From NCBI GenBank assembly GCA_040767605.1, contig JAXGOI010000001.1, positions 372,001 through 436,000 on the forward strand: DNA of 64,000 bases, written 5' to 3'. Below are positions 33,402 through 42,736 of the stretch, in pieces. Under the pieces are notes generated by a model, which saw only the letters and a list, made by a program, of their open reading frames with translations, did not search any database and was not told the origin of the DNA. A program made the position numbers and the translations under genes. The stretch is from JAXGOI01 sp040767605 (GTDB taxonomy: Bacteria; Bacillota; Dehalobacteriia; UBA4068). Numbering within the stretch: position 1 is the stretch's first letter; every line of letters starts with the position of its first letter.

Positions 33402-36149
33402 TTACTTTTTATTCAAAGCCTCTAAGACCCGCTCCGGGTAGGCAGGCATTTGATAGAGCCGGGCGCCTGATGCGTCAAAAATAGCATTCATAATTGAGGC
33501 ATGGGGGCCGGCGGTTACTACCTCTCCGCAGCCGGCGCAGCCAAAGACACTGTTTGCCCGGGGAGTCTCTAAAAACATCAGATTTAAATCATCGGGAACA
33601 ACATCAATAGTGGGGAAGCCGTTTTTCATTAAAGTAGTTTGGGTTTTAAAATCATCAAAATGCTCGGAAAGAGCAAGGCCGATTGCCTGGAGGAAGCCGC
33701 CGTAGGCCTGCCCCTCTACCACGGTTTTATTGGCGATTTTACCCACATCATAGGCGCCGGTCATCCGGACAACCTTTGTTTCTCCGGTTTTTGTATTTAC
33801 ATCAACCTCGGCAATAAAGGCGCCGTACATATAGGCGGCATAGGGGTTAAACTGAAGGGTTTTAGGATCAATGGAGGAAACTACATCAGAGGTGGCATAA
33901 GTTCCCTCATATCTTGTTTCAAGCCCTTCGGCCTTCATTTCCTCATAGCTGCGGAAGGTGCCGTCCGCCTTGCGCATTGCCTTAATCAGCTTTTGAGACG
34001 CATCATAAATGGCATTGCCTATTAAAAGCTGGCTGCGGCTGCCTGCCGCAATTCCGCTATTGGGGCATTTGCCCGTATCATTGCCGATTATCACAAAATC
34101 ATCAGTTTTTAATTTCATTTCCTTAAAGGATTCATGGGCCGCACCGAGAACGCCCATATCCGCCCCCTGGCCATGATCCTCCCAGGTATGGTATACGGCG
34201 ATTTTACCGTTTTCTAAGAGCTCAACGGCGGCATCTGAGGTATCAAAGCCATCGTCGCCACAGCAATAAATCCCAACGGAAAGGCCGATGCCTCTTTTAA
34301 TATCCCCGGTATTGCCTAAAAGCTTCTTCTGCTCTTCTTTTGCCTTATCATAGCTTGGTTTAAGCATATCAAAGAGCTTTTTCATAACTACAACTTCGGG
34401 TTTATTGCCTGTGGGGGCGGTAGAATTTTCATTATAGAGATTATTGTAGCGGAATTCAAAGGGGTCTATTTTCAGCTCATGGGCCAATTCATCAATCATG
34501 GATTCCGCCGCGAAGAAAGCGGGGGGAGCCCCAAAGGCCCGCATTGCAGCGCCATAGGCATGGTTGGTAAATGTCATGCGGCCATGGCCCCGCAGGCTTT
34601 CAATATGATAGCCCGCCCCTAAAAACTGGAGGGGTTTTGTTAAAAGCAAATCTCCGAATTCGGAATAGGCCCCGTGATCCCCTAAAACATCATGCTCAAA
34701 GGCTACAATTTTGCCGTCTTTTACACCCATTTTAAGGCGTAAATCAAAGGGGGAGCGCTTGCCGGTATAGGTTATTTGCTGTTCCATATCAAATTCTAAA
34801 TAGCAGGGTTTGCCTGTTGCCATAGTTGCAACCCCTAAAATTGCCTCCATAGTAGGGCTTAATTTATAGCCGAATGTGCCGCCGGCATTATTTTGAACTA
34901 AATTAAGCTCATTTTCCTCCAGGCCCAAGCCCTTATGAATCATCAGGCGATGAATATAAAGGGCAATACTCTTGGAATTAATGGTTAAGACGCCGTCTTC
35001 ATCATAATAGGCATAGCCTACATCCGGCTCTAAAACCAAGTGGGGCTGACGGGGTGAATAATATTCTCTTTCTAAAACCAAGTCCGCAGAGTCAAATAAA
35101 GGGGCAGGATCCGGCCCTTTTACAATGGGCTGCTCGAAGAAAACATTGGGGGTGCCGGGGTGAATTTCTATGGCATCCTCAGCGGCGGCTGCCTTGGCAT
35201 TTAAATAAGCCGGTAATTCTTCATATTCCACTTTAACTTTAGCTGCGGCGGCTTTGGCGTGCTCAACAGTATCCGCGCAAACAATGGCAATGGCATCATT
35301 ATATTGGAATACTTTTGTATCACATAAAATCGGGCGGTCAAGGCCGTCTCCTTTATTCCAGGGGTAAAATACCAGGCCGTCTATACGATTTGTGCCCTTA
35401 ACATCCTTATGGGTTAAAACCGCCTCTACACCGGGCATTTTCTCCGCCTCGGAGGTATCTATGCCAAGAATATTGGCATGGAAAACCTTGGCTTGTACCA
35501 AAGCCAGCTGTAAAACATCATTGCCCATTTTTACGCCGGTATCCGCGCCGTAATCACAAGTGCCCGTAACCTTGGCAATACCGGAGGGGCGGAAATAATC
35601 CGTACCGAAAATACCGCCTTCTTCATTGGGAACATACATTAATTCTTCTTTGGTAATTTCTCCCCGCATTAATTTAGCGGCGGCCATAACCGCATCTACA
35701 ATGGGTTTATAGCCGGTGCAGCGGCAGATATTTCTGTTTTTACGGAACCAGTTGCGAACCTCTTCTCTGGTTGGGGATGAATTTTCCTGAAGCAGGGCAT
35801 AGGCCGAAACAATAAAGCCGGGGGAACAAATACCGCACTGGGCGGCCCCGTATTTTAAAAAGCCCAATTGAATAGGATGGAGATTGTCCGGCGTACCCAC
35901 ACCTTCAATAGTTGTAATTTTAGAACCGCTGGGAACCTGGGACATTTTTGTCACACAGCTGCGGACCACTTTGCCGTTTAAAAGAATTGAGCAAATACCG
36001 CATTGATTGGCGCGGCACCCAACCTTTGTTCCGGTTAAGCCCAGTTTTTTCCGGATAACATCGGCCAGCTTCTCCTGGGGGCTGACCAAAACAATGTGGC
36101 TGGAGCCGTTTACGATAATTTCTTTTCTAGCCATTTTTTCAACCTGCAT
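33402..36149 (-). CDS. Mop-type molybdenum aldehyde oxidoreductase
   Basis: Single-chain molybdenum hydroxylase of 915 residues, close in layout to Desulfovibrio gigas Mop (907 residues). First [2Fe-2S] domain: Cys45, 50, 53, 65. Second: Cys105, 108, 142, 144. Molybdopterin domains follow from about 185, with NNAGGTFGYKLSPTMEA and the active-site Glu876 in GCAGCGEVV near the end. Family enzymes oxidise aldehydes to acids. First gene of the Mop/Trs operon. ATG at 36149 has AGGAGG. No XdhC or molybdopterin synthesis gene lies in the window. Confidence 0.9.
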   Translation of the reverse strand: MQVEKMARKEIIVNGSSHIVLVSPQEKLADVIRKKLGLTGTKVGCRANQCGICSILLNGKVVRSCVTKMSQVPSGSKITTIEGVGTPDNLHPIQLGFLKYGAAQCGICSPGFIVSAYALLQENSSPTREEVRNWFRKNRNICRCTGYKPIVDAVMAAAKLMRGEITKEELMYVPNEEGGIFGTDYFRPSGIAKVTGTCDYGADTGVKMGNDVLQLALVQAKVFHANILGIDTSEAEKMPGVEAVLTHKDVKGTNRIDGLVFYPWNKGDGLDRPILCDTKVFQYNDAIAIVCADTVEHAKAAAAKVKVEYEELPAYLNAKAAAAEDAIEIHPGTPNVFFEQPIVKGPDPAPLFDSADLVLEREYYSPRQPHLVLEPDVGYAYYDEDGVLTINSKSIALYIHRLMIHKGLGLEENELNLVQNNAGGTFGYKLSPTMEAILGVATMATGKPCYLEFDMEQQITYTGKRSPFDLRLKMGVKDGKIVAFEHDVLGDHGAYSEFGDLLLTKPLQFLGAGYHIESLRGHGRMTFTNHAYGAAMRAFGAPPAFFAAESMIDELAHELKIDPFEFRYNNLYNENSTAPTGNKPEVVVMKKLFDMLKPSYDKAKEEQKKLLGNTGDIKRGIGLSVGIYCCGDDGFDTSDAAVELLENGKIAVYHTWEDHGQGADMGVLGAAHESFKEMKLKTDDFVIIGNDTGKCPNSGIAAGSRSQLLIGNAIYDASQKLIKAMRKADGTFRSYEEMKAEGLETRYEGTYATSDVVSSIDPKTLQFNPYAAYMYGAFIAEVDVNTKTGETKVVRMTGAYDVGKIANKTVVEGQAYGGFLQAIGLALSEHFDDFKTQTTLMKNGFPTIDVVPDDLNLMFLETPRANSVFGCAGCGEVVTAGPHASIMNAIFDASGARLYQMPAYPERVLEALNKK

Positions 36150-36604
36150 TGTGTAACCTCCTGTTTTACATATTTTAACACTGCTGTTTTATATCTTAAT
36201 ATTCTAGATACTATTATACATCATCAGGATAACATATGGTCTTTTGTTTATGTAAAGGGGGAAATCCGCAAAAAAAACCAAATACTTAAAGCACACTCTA
36301 CTATTTTAAAGATTATGTTAAATAGCTCTCTACACTAAGCGTTTAAATTTTTTATTTGTTTTTACAGAATAAAATAGGCCTCTAAGTGATGTTTTGCGTT
36401 ATCTCTCAGCTTCTTAAAACGGCTTATCCGGCATCTATAAGACCATCATCCGCTTTTAACCCTTCTGTTTTTTAAACAATTCCCGGATTCATTAATTATT
36501 ATGCATTTTTCTGCCAGATTCAGGGAAAATATATACTATAAATAAAAGCTTTTTAAGGGCAGGCCCAATACCCCTTAATAAAACAGAAACGGAAGGAGCC
36601 TTTT
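36150..36604. other. Divergent intergenic region, Mop operon / enoate reductase
   Basis: 455 bases between divergent starts. I see a minus-strand TATAAT at 36218-36213 without a good -35, and a plus-strand TATACT at 36532-36537 without a good -35. No hairpin, ORF with a ribosome site, or RNA motif that I can support. Confidence 0.5.
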
Positions 36605-38527
36605 ATGGAAATTTTAAAACCTTATAATTTAGACAATTTAGAGCTTAAAAACAGGATAATTTTTGCCCCCATGGGCTATATGCTTGGGAACTTCGGCCCG
36701 AAAGCCTATGATTATTTTATCCGCCGGGCCGAAGGCGGCGCGGCTATGCTAATTATACCCATTCATGCCACCGAGGCGGTGGAGGCCAGAAATTTATCTG
36801 CCTTTTTAGATGAAGATTCTTTTGAAGATTTTAAAAAAATTATTGACGGCATCCATAAGTATAATTCCAAGGCCTGTATACAAATAGTACCGGGGTACGG
36901 GGCTATACTTTTTGATTCCCTTAAATATGATGTGCCGGTATCCGCCTCTGCCGTACCCTCCATTTATAATCCCAATCTTATTTGCCATGAGCTTACAAAA
37001 GAAGAAATAGAATCTATTCTTAAAGGGTTTAGGGATACTTTAGGGCTTGTTAAAAAAGCCGGGGCGGATGCGGTTGAAATCCATGCCTACGGCGGCTATC
37101 TTACAGACCAATTTCTCACCTACCGCTGGAATAAAAGAAAGGATGAATACGGCGGAGATATAAGGGGAAGAGCCCGCTTTCTGCTGGAAATGATTAAAAT
37201 CGTCAAAGAGGAATGCGGAGAAAATTATCCTCTCTTTGTTAAATACAGCCCGGCCCATTATATGGAAGGAGAGGGTTACAGAACAATTGAAGAAGGTATT
37301 GAGCTTTCCAAGATTTTAGAAGAGGCCGGAGTGCATGTTCTTCATGTGGATGCCGGTACCCATGGCCCCCGCTGGTATATAGCCATGCCCCCTATTTATC
37401 AGCAGGAGGAGACCTATCAATTAGAGGCCGCAAAAGCGGTTAAAAAGGCCGTAAATCTGCCTGTGGCGGCCGACGGCCGCCTGGGTAATACGGAAAAAGC
37501 CGAGGCAGCCCTTAAACAGGGGAAATTAGACCTTTTAATTATCGGCCGGGGCCTTTTGGCCGATCCTGATATCCCTAATAAGCTGGCTGAAAACAGATTT
37601 GAAGATATTATCCCCTGTATTGCCTGTAATGAATACTGTATTGGACGGGTTTATGCCGGAGAAAATATTCAATGCGTTGTAAACCCGGAAACGGGGCGGG
37701 AGGCGGAGCTTGCCCTGAGTAAAACAAATGCCCCTAAAAAAATTCTGATTATCGGGGGGGGGCCCGGGGGAATGTCCGCCGCCATTGATGCGGCCCGCAT
37801 AGGCCATGATGTAGAGATATGGGAGAAATCCCCCGGCTTGGGGGGTCTTCTTAAAGCTGCCGGGCGCCCCGTTTTTAAGCTGGAAATTAATTGCCTTAAG
37901 GAATATTACCGCCGCCAAATTATTAAACTGGGTATTAAGCTATGCTTAGGCAAAGAGGCCACTGCCCAGGATATTCTGGCGGCTAAGGCCGACGCGGTTA
38001 TTCTCGCCACAGGGAGTAAATCTCAAATACCCCAAAATATCCCCGGCATAGAGGGGGAAAATATTGTAACGGCCATAGATGCAATCCTCGACCTTTGCAA
38101 ACTGGGGGAACGCCTGGCAATAATAGGGGCGGGCCTTGCGGGGTGCGAGGCGGCTTTGCATTTAACCCCCAGAGGCAAGAAAATAGATTTAATAGAAATG
38201 CAGGCAAAAATATTGCCGGAACCGATTTTTATTATGAATGAGATGATGCTAAGTGAAATGATTTATAAGGATAAAAATATAAATGTTCATACCGAATCCA
38301 AGCTTTTAAGGGTGGGAGATAAAAGCATAGAAATAGAAAAACAGGGCAAAAAACAAATTTTACCCTGCGATACAGTAATCCTTGCAATGGGGATGCAATC
38401 TGAAAACTCCCTTTATAATGAGCTGAAGGGTAAAATACCCCTTTATGCCATAGGGGATTGCCTGGAACCGAGAAGAATAGGCGAGGCCGTAACCGAAGGG
38501 AGAAAGGCTCTTCTTGAACTCTCATAG
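36605..38527 (+). CDS. FMN/FAD/[4Fe-4S] enoate reductase-like (OYE/FadH family) oxidoreductase
   Basis: Protein of 640 residues with three parts: an Old Yellow Enzyme TIM barrel (1-350; VEIHAYGGYLTDQF, RKDEYGGD), a [4Fe-4S] site (CIACNEYC near 340 plus a Cys 12 residues on), then FAD and NAD(P) domains (ILIIGGGPGGMSAAI near 381, LAIIGAGLAGCEAAL near 504). This is the 2,4-dienoyl-CoA reductase / 2-enoate reductase / BaiCD layout. Substrate is unknown. ATG has AAGGAG. Divergent from the Mop gene, so both may act on related carbonyl or enoate substrates; inference. Confidence 0.87.
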   Translation: MEILKPYNLDNLELKNRIIFAPMGYMLGNFGPKAYDYFIRRAEGGAAMLIIPIHATEAVEARNLSAFLDEDSFEDFKKIIDGIHKYNSKACIQIVPGYGAILFDSLKYDVPVSASAVPSIYNPNLICHELTKEEIESILKGFRDTLGLVKKAGADAVEIHAYGGYLTDQFLTYRWNKRKDEYGGDIRGRARFLLEMIKIVKEECGENYPLFVKYSPAHYMEGEGYRTIEEGIELSKILEEAGVHVLHVDAGTHGPRWYIAMPPIYQQEETYQLEAAKAVKKAVNLPVAADGRLGNTEKAEAALKQGKLDLLIIGRGLLADPDIPNKLAENRFEDIIPCIACNEYCIGRVYAGENIQCVVNPETGREAELALSKTNAPKKILIIGGGPGGMSAAIDAARIGHDVEIWEKSPGLGGLLKAAGRPVFKLEINCLKEYYRRQIIKLGIKLCLGKEATAQDILAAKADAVILATGSKSQIPQNIPGIEGENIVTAIDAILDLCKLGERLAIIGAGLAGCEAALHLTPRGKKIDLIEMQAKILPEPIFIMNEMMLSEMIYKDKNINVHTESKLLRVGDKSIEIEKQGKKQILPCDTVILAMGMQSENSLYNELKGKIPLYAIGDCLEPRRIGEAVTEGRKALLELS

Positions 38528-38612
38528 GCCATTTTTTTGAGCTTTAAAGCTTAATAAATTTTTCTTCAAATTATATAAATTAAAAAGCCCTGAAAATGAT
38601 TAAAAACAATAA

Positions 38613-38640
38613 AAAACCCGCACAATATTGTGCGGGTTTT
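38613..38640. terminator. Bidirectional intrinsic terminator
   Basis: A perfect 28-base palindrome with core ACCCGCACAAT/ATTGTGCGGGT and A/T-runs on both sides, between the convergent enoate reductase and opuAA genes. Confidence 0.9.
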
Positions 38641-38653
38641 TATTATTTTCAGT

Positions 38654-38705
38654 GGTAAATATCCTTATCAACGGTAAATATTCTTATCAATGGTAAATAT
38701 TCTTA
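38654..38705. repeat. 19-bp tandem repeat downstream of opuAA
   Basis: Two full copies and one partial copy of a unit beginning GGTAAATATTCTTATCAA (38654-38672, 38673-38691, 38692-38705). Non-coding, between the terminator and the opuAA stop. Confidence 0.8.
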
Positions 38706-38751
38706 ATTTTTTAATTCTTTTAGCGGGCTTTTAGGCTTTATTCTAAAATTA

Positions 38752-40002
38752 TTATAAGGCCGCCAAAACGGAAACCCGCATAATAATCCCTAAAAAAAGC
38801 CCTGTCTCATCAATAACGGCAATAGGGTATTTGCTCTTGGTGGCTATGGGGATTAAATCATGGAGGCAGGCCTCAGGCCCCGTGGTGCAATAATCATTAA
38901 TTAAAAATTCACTTAAGGGCCTGCGCCTGGCATCCGCCGTAATGGCGTCATCAATAGTAATCAGGCCTTTTAATTTTCTGTTTTCATCTACTACAAAAAG
39001 GCTGGATATGCCGTTATTTTCCATGGTTTTTATGGCGACTTTGGGGCCGTCTTTAATTTTTGCCAAAGCATTCGGTTTAAACATTATATTCTTGGCCTGC
39101 AAAACCCGGGTTTTATCCGCATCCTGCACAAATTGGGAAACATAGGGGCTGGCCGGGCTTTCCAAAATTTCTTCCGGGGTGCCGATTTGCTCAATAAGGC
39201 CGTCTCTCATTACAACTACCCTATCCCCCACTTTAAAGGCCTCATTAACATCATGGGTAATAAAAACTATGGTTTTTTTCAGCTCGGCCTGCAGCTCCAC
39301 TAATTCAGATTGCATATCCCGGCGAATTAAAGGGTCTAAGGCGCTGAAGGGTTCATCCATTAAAAGAATATCCGGGTCATTAGCCAGGGCCCGGGCTAGG
39401 CCTACTCTCTGCTTCATACCGCCGGAAAGCTCCGCCGGCTTTTTTTCGCCCCAATCGCTTAAACCTACCTTAGCCAGGTATTTTTCAGAAATCAGCTTCC
39501 TTTCGGCCTTTGGTATACCCCGCACCTCTAAGCCGTATTCTACATTTTCTGATACCGTACGATGAGTTAATAAACCAAAGTTTTGAAAGACCATGGCAAT
39601 CTTTTTTTGGCGGAAGGCCTTTAATTCCTGGGAGGAAAACTTTGTAATATCTACGCCGTCTACAAAAATATTCCCTGATGTAGGCTTGTTTAAAAGATTA
39701 AGGCAGCGAATTAAAGTAGATTTACCGCTGCCGGAGAGGCCCATTATAACAAAAATTTCCCCCTCCTCCACTTTAAAATTAATATTATATATGCCCACGG
39801 TATGATTGCTCTCCCGCAATATTTTCTCTTTTTTTATGCCGGCCCTGAGTTTTTCCAAGGCGGCTATGGGGTTACGCCCAAAAATTTTACTTAAATTTTT
39901 TACTTCTATTTTTAGAAGCTTTTCAGCTTTTACGCCTTCTTCAGCCTTTACTCCTTCTTCAGTTTTTACATCCTGTTCAGTTTTTACGGCTTTTTCAGTC
40001 AT
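38752..40002 (-). CDS. opuAA: Glycine betaine/choline/proline ABC transporter ATPase
   Basis: ATPase of 416 residues. Walker A GLSGSGKST (near 91), signature LSGGMKQR, Walker B ILLMDEPFSAL, then two CBS domains in the last 120 residues (KNIMFKPNALAKI; FLINDYCTTGP) that in OpuA sense ionic strength. Unusual N-terminus: residues 6-28 are four imperfect six-residue repeats (VKTEQD, VKTEEG, VKAEEG, VKAEK). Third gene of the opuAC-opuAB-opuAA operon. ATG with GAGGG upstream. Confidence 0.9.
   Translation of the reverse strand: MTEKAVKTEQDVKTEEGVKAEEGVKAEKLLKIEVKNLSKIFGRNPIAALEKLRAGIKKEKILRESNHTVGIYNINFKVEEGEIFVIMGLSGSGKSTLIRCLNLLNKPTSGNIFVDGVDITKFSSQELKAFRQKKIAMVFQNFGLLTHRTVSENVEYGLEVRGIPKAERKLISEKYLAKVGLSDWGEKKPAELSGGMKQRVGLARALANDPDILLMDEPFSALDPLIRRDMQSELVELQAELKKTIVFITHDVNEAFKVGDRVVVMRDGLIEQIGTPEEILESPASPYVSQFVQDADKTRVLQAKNIMFKPNALAKIKDGPKVAIKTMENNGISSLFVVDENRKLKGLITIDDAITADARRRPLSEFLINDYCTTGPEACLHDLIPIATKSKYPIAVIDETGLFLGIIMRVSVLAAL
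39919..39987 (-). repeat. 18-bp tandem repeat encoding OpuAA N-terminal tail
   Basis: About four in-frame copies of a six-codon unit (VK(T/A)E(Q/E)(D/G)) before the ABC domain. Charged, low complexity. Confidence 0.8.
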
Positions 40003-40057
40003 TTAAATCACCCATCCCTCATTTCCTAAAGTTCCGTTTTTTTATACCTAAAAGAAT

Positions 40058-40921
40058 TCAGGCCTTTTTTACAAGCCCCTGAATTATTCTATCTATAATT
40101 ACCGCCATAATTACAATACTTAAGCCGGCATCAAAACCTCTTGCAATATCAATTTGGCCTATGGCCTGCAAAACCTCCATGCCCAAGCCCTTAGCCCCAA
40201 CCATGGAGGCTGTTACAACCATGGATATAGACATCATTGTGGTCTGATTAATCCCCGTCATTATAGAGGGCAGAGCCTGAGGGAGCTGAACCTTAATTAA
40301 AGTCTGGGTTCTTGACGAGCCAAAGGATAAAGCCGCCTCAACCATATCCCGGGGGACATTACGAATGCCCAAACTGGTTAAACGGATTACCGGGGGAATA
40401 GCGTAAATAACCGTGGCAAAAACCGCGGGAACCATTCCCAGGCCAAATAACATCATAGCCGGAATTAAATAAACAAAGGCCGGCATTGTCTGCATGGCGT
40501 CTAAAACAGGTTTGATTATAATATCCACTTTATTTGAGGAGGCGGCCAGTAAACCCAGGGGTATACCGATTATAAGAGATATTATAACCGATGTAATTAC
40601 AATGGAAAGGGTAGACATCATAAGGCTCCAGAGGCCGAAAACACCCACTAAACTAAAGAGGGCCGCAAAGAATAATCCGCTTTTAAGCCTGTAAAAACGC
40701 CAGCCTAAAATAAAAATCACCCCGATTAAAAGCCACCAGGGGAGCCAAAGTAATAACTTCTCCACCTTCAGCATAAACCATAAAATACCCCCGCTGATGC
40801 CGTCAAAAAAGCCTCCGTAATTAAGCATCAGCCATTTTGTAAATTCTTCAATATATATACCGAATTTAAAAGAAATTGCCTTCGGAAATTCACCCATATT
40901 AATTCGCTGCCCGGGCAGCAT
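40058..40921 (-). CDS. opuAB: Glycine betaine/choline ABC transporter permease
   Basis: Membrane permease of 287 residues with about six to seven helices and the MetI/ProW-type cytoplasmic loop (MVEAALSFGSSRTQTLIKVQLPQALPSIMTG, near 190-220). This loop docks the ATPase. ATG at 40921 has GCGAGGTG upstream. Separated from opuAC by a large stem-loop. Confidence 0.9.
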   Translation of the reverse strand: MLPGQRINMGEFPKAISFKFGIYIEEFTKWLMLNYGGFFDGISGGILWFMLKVEKLLLWLPWWLLIGVIFILGWRFYRLKSGLFFAALFSLVGVFGLWSLMMSTLSIVITSVIISLIIGIPLGLLAASSNKVDIIIKPVLDAMQTMPAFVYLIPAMMLFGLGMVPAVFATVIYAIPPVIRLTSLGIRNVPRDMVEAALSFGSSRTQTLIKVQLPQALPSIMTGINQTTMMSISMVVTASMVGAKGLGMEVLQAIGQIDIARGFDAGLSIVIMAVIIDRIIQGLVKKA

Positions 40922-40969
40922 TTCACCTCGCTTCCCTTAAAACATACCGCCGGGGAATTATATAAAATT

Positions 40970-41007
40970 CTAAGCCCCAAATTGATTTAATAATCTTTGG
41001 GGCTTAG
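40970..41007 (-). promoter_or_regulatory. Intercistronic stem-loop between opuAC and opuAB
   Basis: Perfect 12-bp stem CTAAGCCCCAAA/TTTGGGGCTTAG (40970-40981, 40996-41007). On the minus strand it is followed by AATTTTATAT, a weak T-tract. It probably reduces read-through or protects the 3' end, giving more binding protein than permease. Confidence 0.6.
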
Positions 41008-41023
41008 GCCTGCAATGCAAAAT

Positions 41024-42046
41024 TTATAAAGCTGCTTCTACTTTTTGGACTATTTCCTGAGGTATCCAGTTTTTCCATATCTCCGGATATTTTATTAAAA
41101 ACCATTTAGCCGCTTCTTTCGGGCTAACCTTGTTTTCCTCCATATAGGCCAAAGCCTCGCTGGTTATAAGACTGCTGGTTTCATAATTACTTAAAAACTC
41201 TATTATCTCCGGGGCCTTATTTTGCATTTCTTTATTAACGCAAACCGTAACCCGAACTGCCGGAAAGGCCGTTTGGTAATTACCCTGCTCCCACTCATCC
41301 TTATTATGAGGGGGCTCCTCCAAAAGAACCATATCGTATTTCCCTGTTATCCAGGTGGGCTCCCAATAATAACCCAGCCACGGCTCTCCCCTTTCATAGG
41401 CCTGAACTATGGAAGAATCCAAAGCCGCCGCGGAACCGGGGCGGAAAACATTATAATACTGAGATAAACCCGCAGAGTTTACTTTATCCGTAACGATATT
41501 ATCCGCAGCCCAGCCAGGCAGGGCCCCGATAATCCGGCCTTTGTTTTTATCCTCGGGGTCTTTAAAAATCTCCCAGTATTCAGGTAAATCGGCAACACTT
41601 TTAAGCTCAGGCGCCAAAGCCTCAATCCCTCTTTTTTGGTCGCCTTTTATTATATAAGCGGGAACATATAAACCCTGATAATCATCATCAAAATTCACAG
41701 CCAGTTCAAAGATATCCCCTGCTTCCAGGGCTTCGTGATAATCGGCTATATTGTCTGTCCAAACCTCGGTATAAATATCGATAGAGCCTTGCCTAAGGCC
41801 TAAAAAGGTTACCGGAGTAGAGCCCGGAGTAGTATCCGTGGCATAATCATAGCCCTTTTCAATTATAAAAGCGGCTACCTCATTATGAAATCTAACGCTT
41901 TCCCAATCGGGTTCCGCCAAAATTAAAGTGGGTTTTTGAGAGGCGTCATGGCCACCGCCGCAGCCGGCGGAAAATAATATTAACAGCACCAGCCCTATTG
42001 CCAAAACAAAAATCGGCATATTCTTTTTATTTTTAATGCTTTTCAT
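41024..42046 (-). CDS. opuAC: Glycine betaine/choline-type substrate-binding lipoprotein
   Basis: OpuAC/ProX-type receptor of 340 residues. Signal peptide with lipobox LFSAGC (Cys29). The mature part starts KPTLILAEPDWESVRFHNEV and has many Trp residues (WESV, EVWTD, WLGYYWEPTW) that form aromatic cages for quaternary ammonium ligands. First gene of the operon, unlike the usual ATPase-first order. Good promoter at 42073-42101. Confidence 0.88.
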   Translation of the reverse strand: MKSIKNKKNMPIFVLAIGLVLLILFSAGCGGGHDASQKPTLILAEPDWESVRFHNEVAAFIIEKGYDYATDTTPGSTPVTFLGLRQGSIDIYTEVWTDNIADYHEALEAGDIFELAVNFDDDYQGLYVPAYIIKGDQKRGIEALAPELKSVADLPEYWEIFKDPEDKNKGRIIGALPGWAADNIVTDKVNSAGLSQYYNVFRPGSAAALDSSIVQAYERGEPWLGYYWEPTWITGKYDMVLLEEPPHNKDEWEQGNYQTAFPAVRVTVCVNKEMQNKAPEIIEFLSNYETSSLITSEALAYMEENKVSPKEAAKWFLIKYPEIWKNWIPQEIVQKVEAAL

Positions 42047-42072
42047 CTTGCACCTCCCTTCGATTTTTTATT

Positions 42073-42101
42073 ATTATACCGCCCCGCCAACTCCGCGTCA
42101 A
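42073..42101 (-). promoter_or_regulatory. Sigma-A promoter of the opuA operon, with overlapping dyad
   Basis: Minus-strand TTGACG (42101-42096), 17-base spacer that is strikingly G-rich, TATAAT (42078-42073). An inverted repeat (GTCAACC/GGTTGTC, about 42097-42114) overlaps the -35 and could be an operator. The rest of 42102-42350 is A/T-rich with no gene. Confidence 0.75.
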
Positions 42102-42354
42102 CCCGTCGGTTGTCAGTTTTTATAAAGATAAATACTTGCTTTCCTAAAAAATAAATAATTTCTCATAGCTATAAGCAGGCCCTTAACGGGGATAAGTTTT
42201 ATTTATTTTTTTTCTTAAAATTTTTTTTAAATAGCGCTGATTTTTTTATTTTTTTAATAATCAGATTACAATTTATGCCCTTATTTTAATCACTTTATAT
42301 AATACCCCTGGGGGCTGAATGTAAAATAATTATCAGCCTAAAATAAAAAAACTA

Positions 42355-42384
42355 TTGCAATGACAATATTATATGACGTATAAT
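42355..42384 (+). promoter_or_regulatory. Sigma-A-like promoter of the PadR operon
   Basis: TTGCAA (42355-42360), 18-base spacer, TATAAT (42379-42384). Confidence 0.6.
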
Positions 42385-42385
42385 A

Positions 42386-42403
42386 TAGTTATTAATATAA
42401 CTA
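42386..42403 (+). promoter_or_regulatory. Operator-like dyad before padR-type gene
   Basis: Perfect 7-bp arms TAGTTAT/ATAACTA around TAAT, directly after the -10 box and before the ribosome site. A likely autoregulatory site for the PadR-type repressor encoded next. Confidence 0.6.
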
Positions 42404-42415
42404 GAGGGTGACTTC

Positions 42416-42736
42416 ATGCTGTTTACTCTTGGCTCCGGCCTTTTAGAGGCTTGTGTACTGGCCGTTTTACGCGGTGAGGATGCTTACGGCTATAAATTAA
42501 CCCAGCAGGTTAAGGAAATATTGGATATTTCGGAATCCACCCTTTACCCTGTTTTACGCAGAATGCAAAAAAACGGCTGGCTGGATATTTACGATAAGCC
42601 CTATATGGGGCGAAACCGCCGCTATTATAAAATAACCCCCGAGGGCCTTGAGCAGTACCGCCTTTGTATCGGGGAATGGCAGGAGTATAAAGAAAAAATA
42701 GATAAAATGCTTTTGGGGGGAAGAAATAGTGAATAG
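42416..42736 (+). CDS. PadR family transcriptional regulator
   Basis: Winged-helix protein of 106 residues: LEACVLAVLRGEDAYGYKLTQQV, then ISESTLYPVLRRMQKNGWL and the wing GRNRRYYKITPEG. It would repress its own operon, with DUF1700 and DUF4097 genes as effectors, a known arrangement in Firmicutes that responds to envelope stress or antibiotics. ATG has AGAGGGTGA. Overlaps the next gene by eight bases. Confidence 0.92.
   Translation: MLFTLGSGLLEACVLAVLRGEDAYGYKLTQQVKEILDISESTLYPVLRRMQKNGWLDIYDKPYMGRNRRYYKITPEGLEQYRLCIGEWQEYKEKIDKMLLGGRNSE

Noticed and set aside
36096..36338. 80-codon plus-strand ORF at the start of the Mop gene
   Set aside because: It begins inside the Mop coding region, has no ribosome site, and its sequence looks like no protein.
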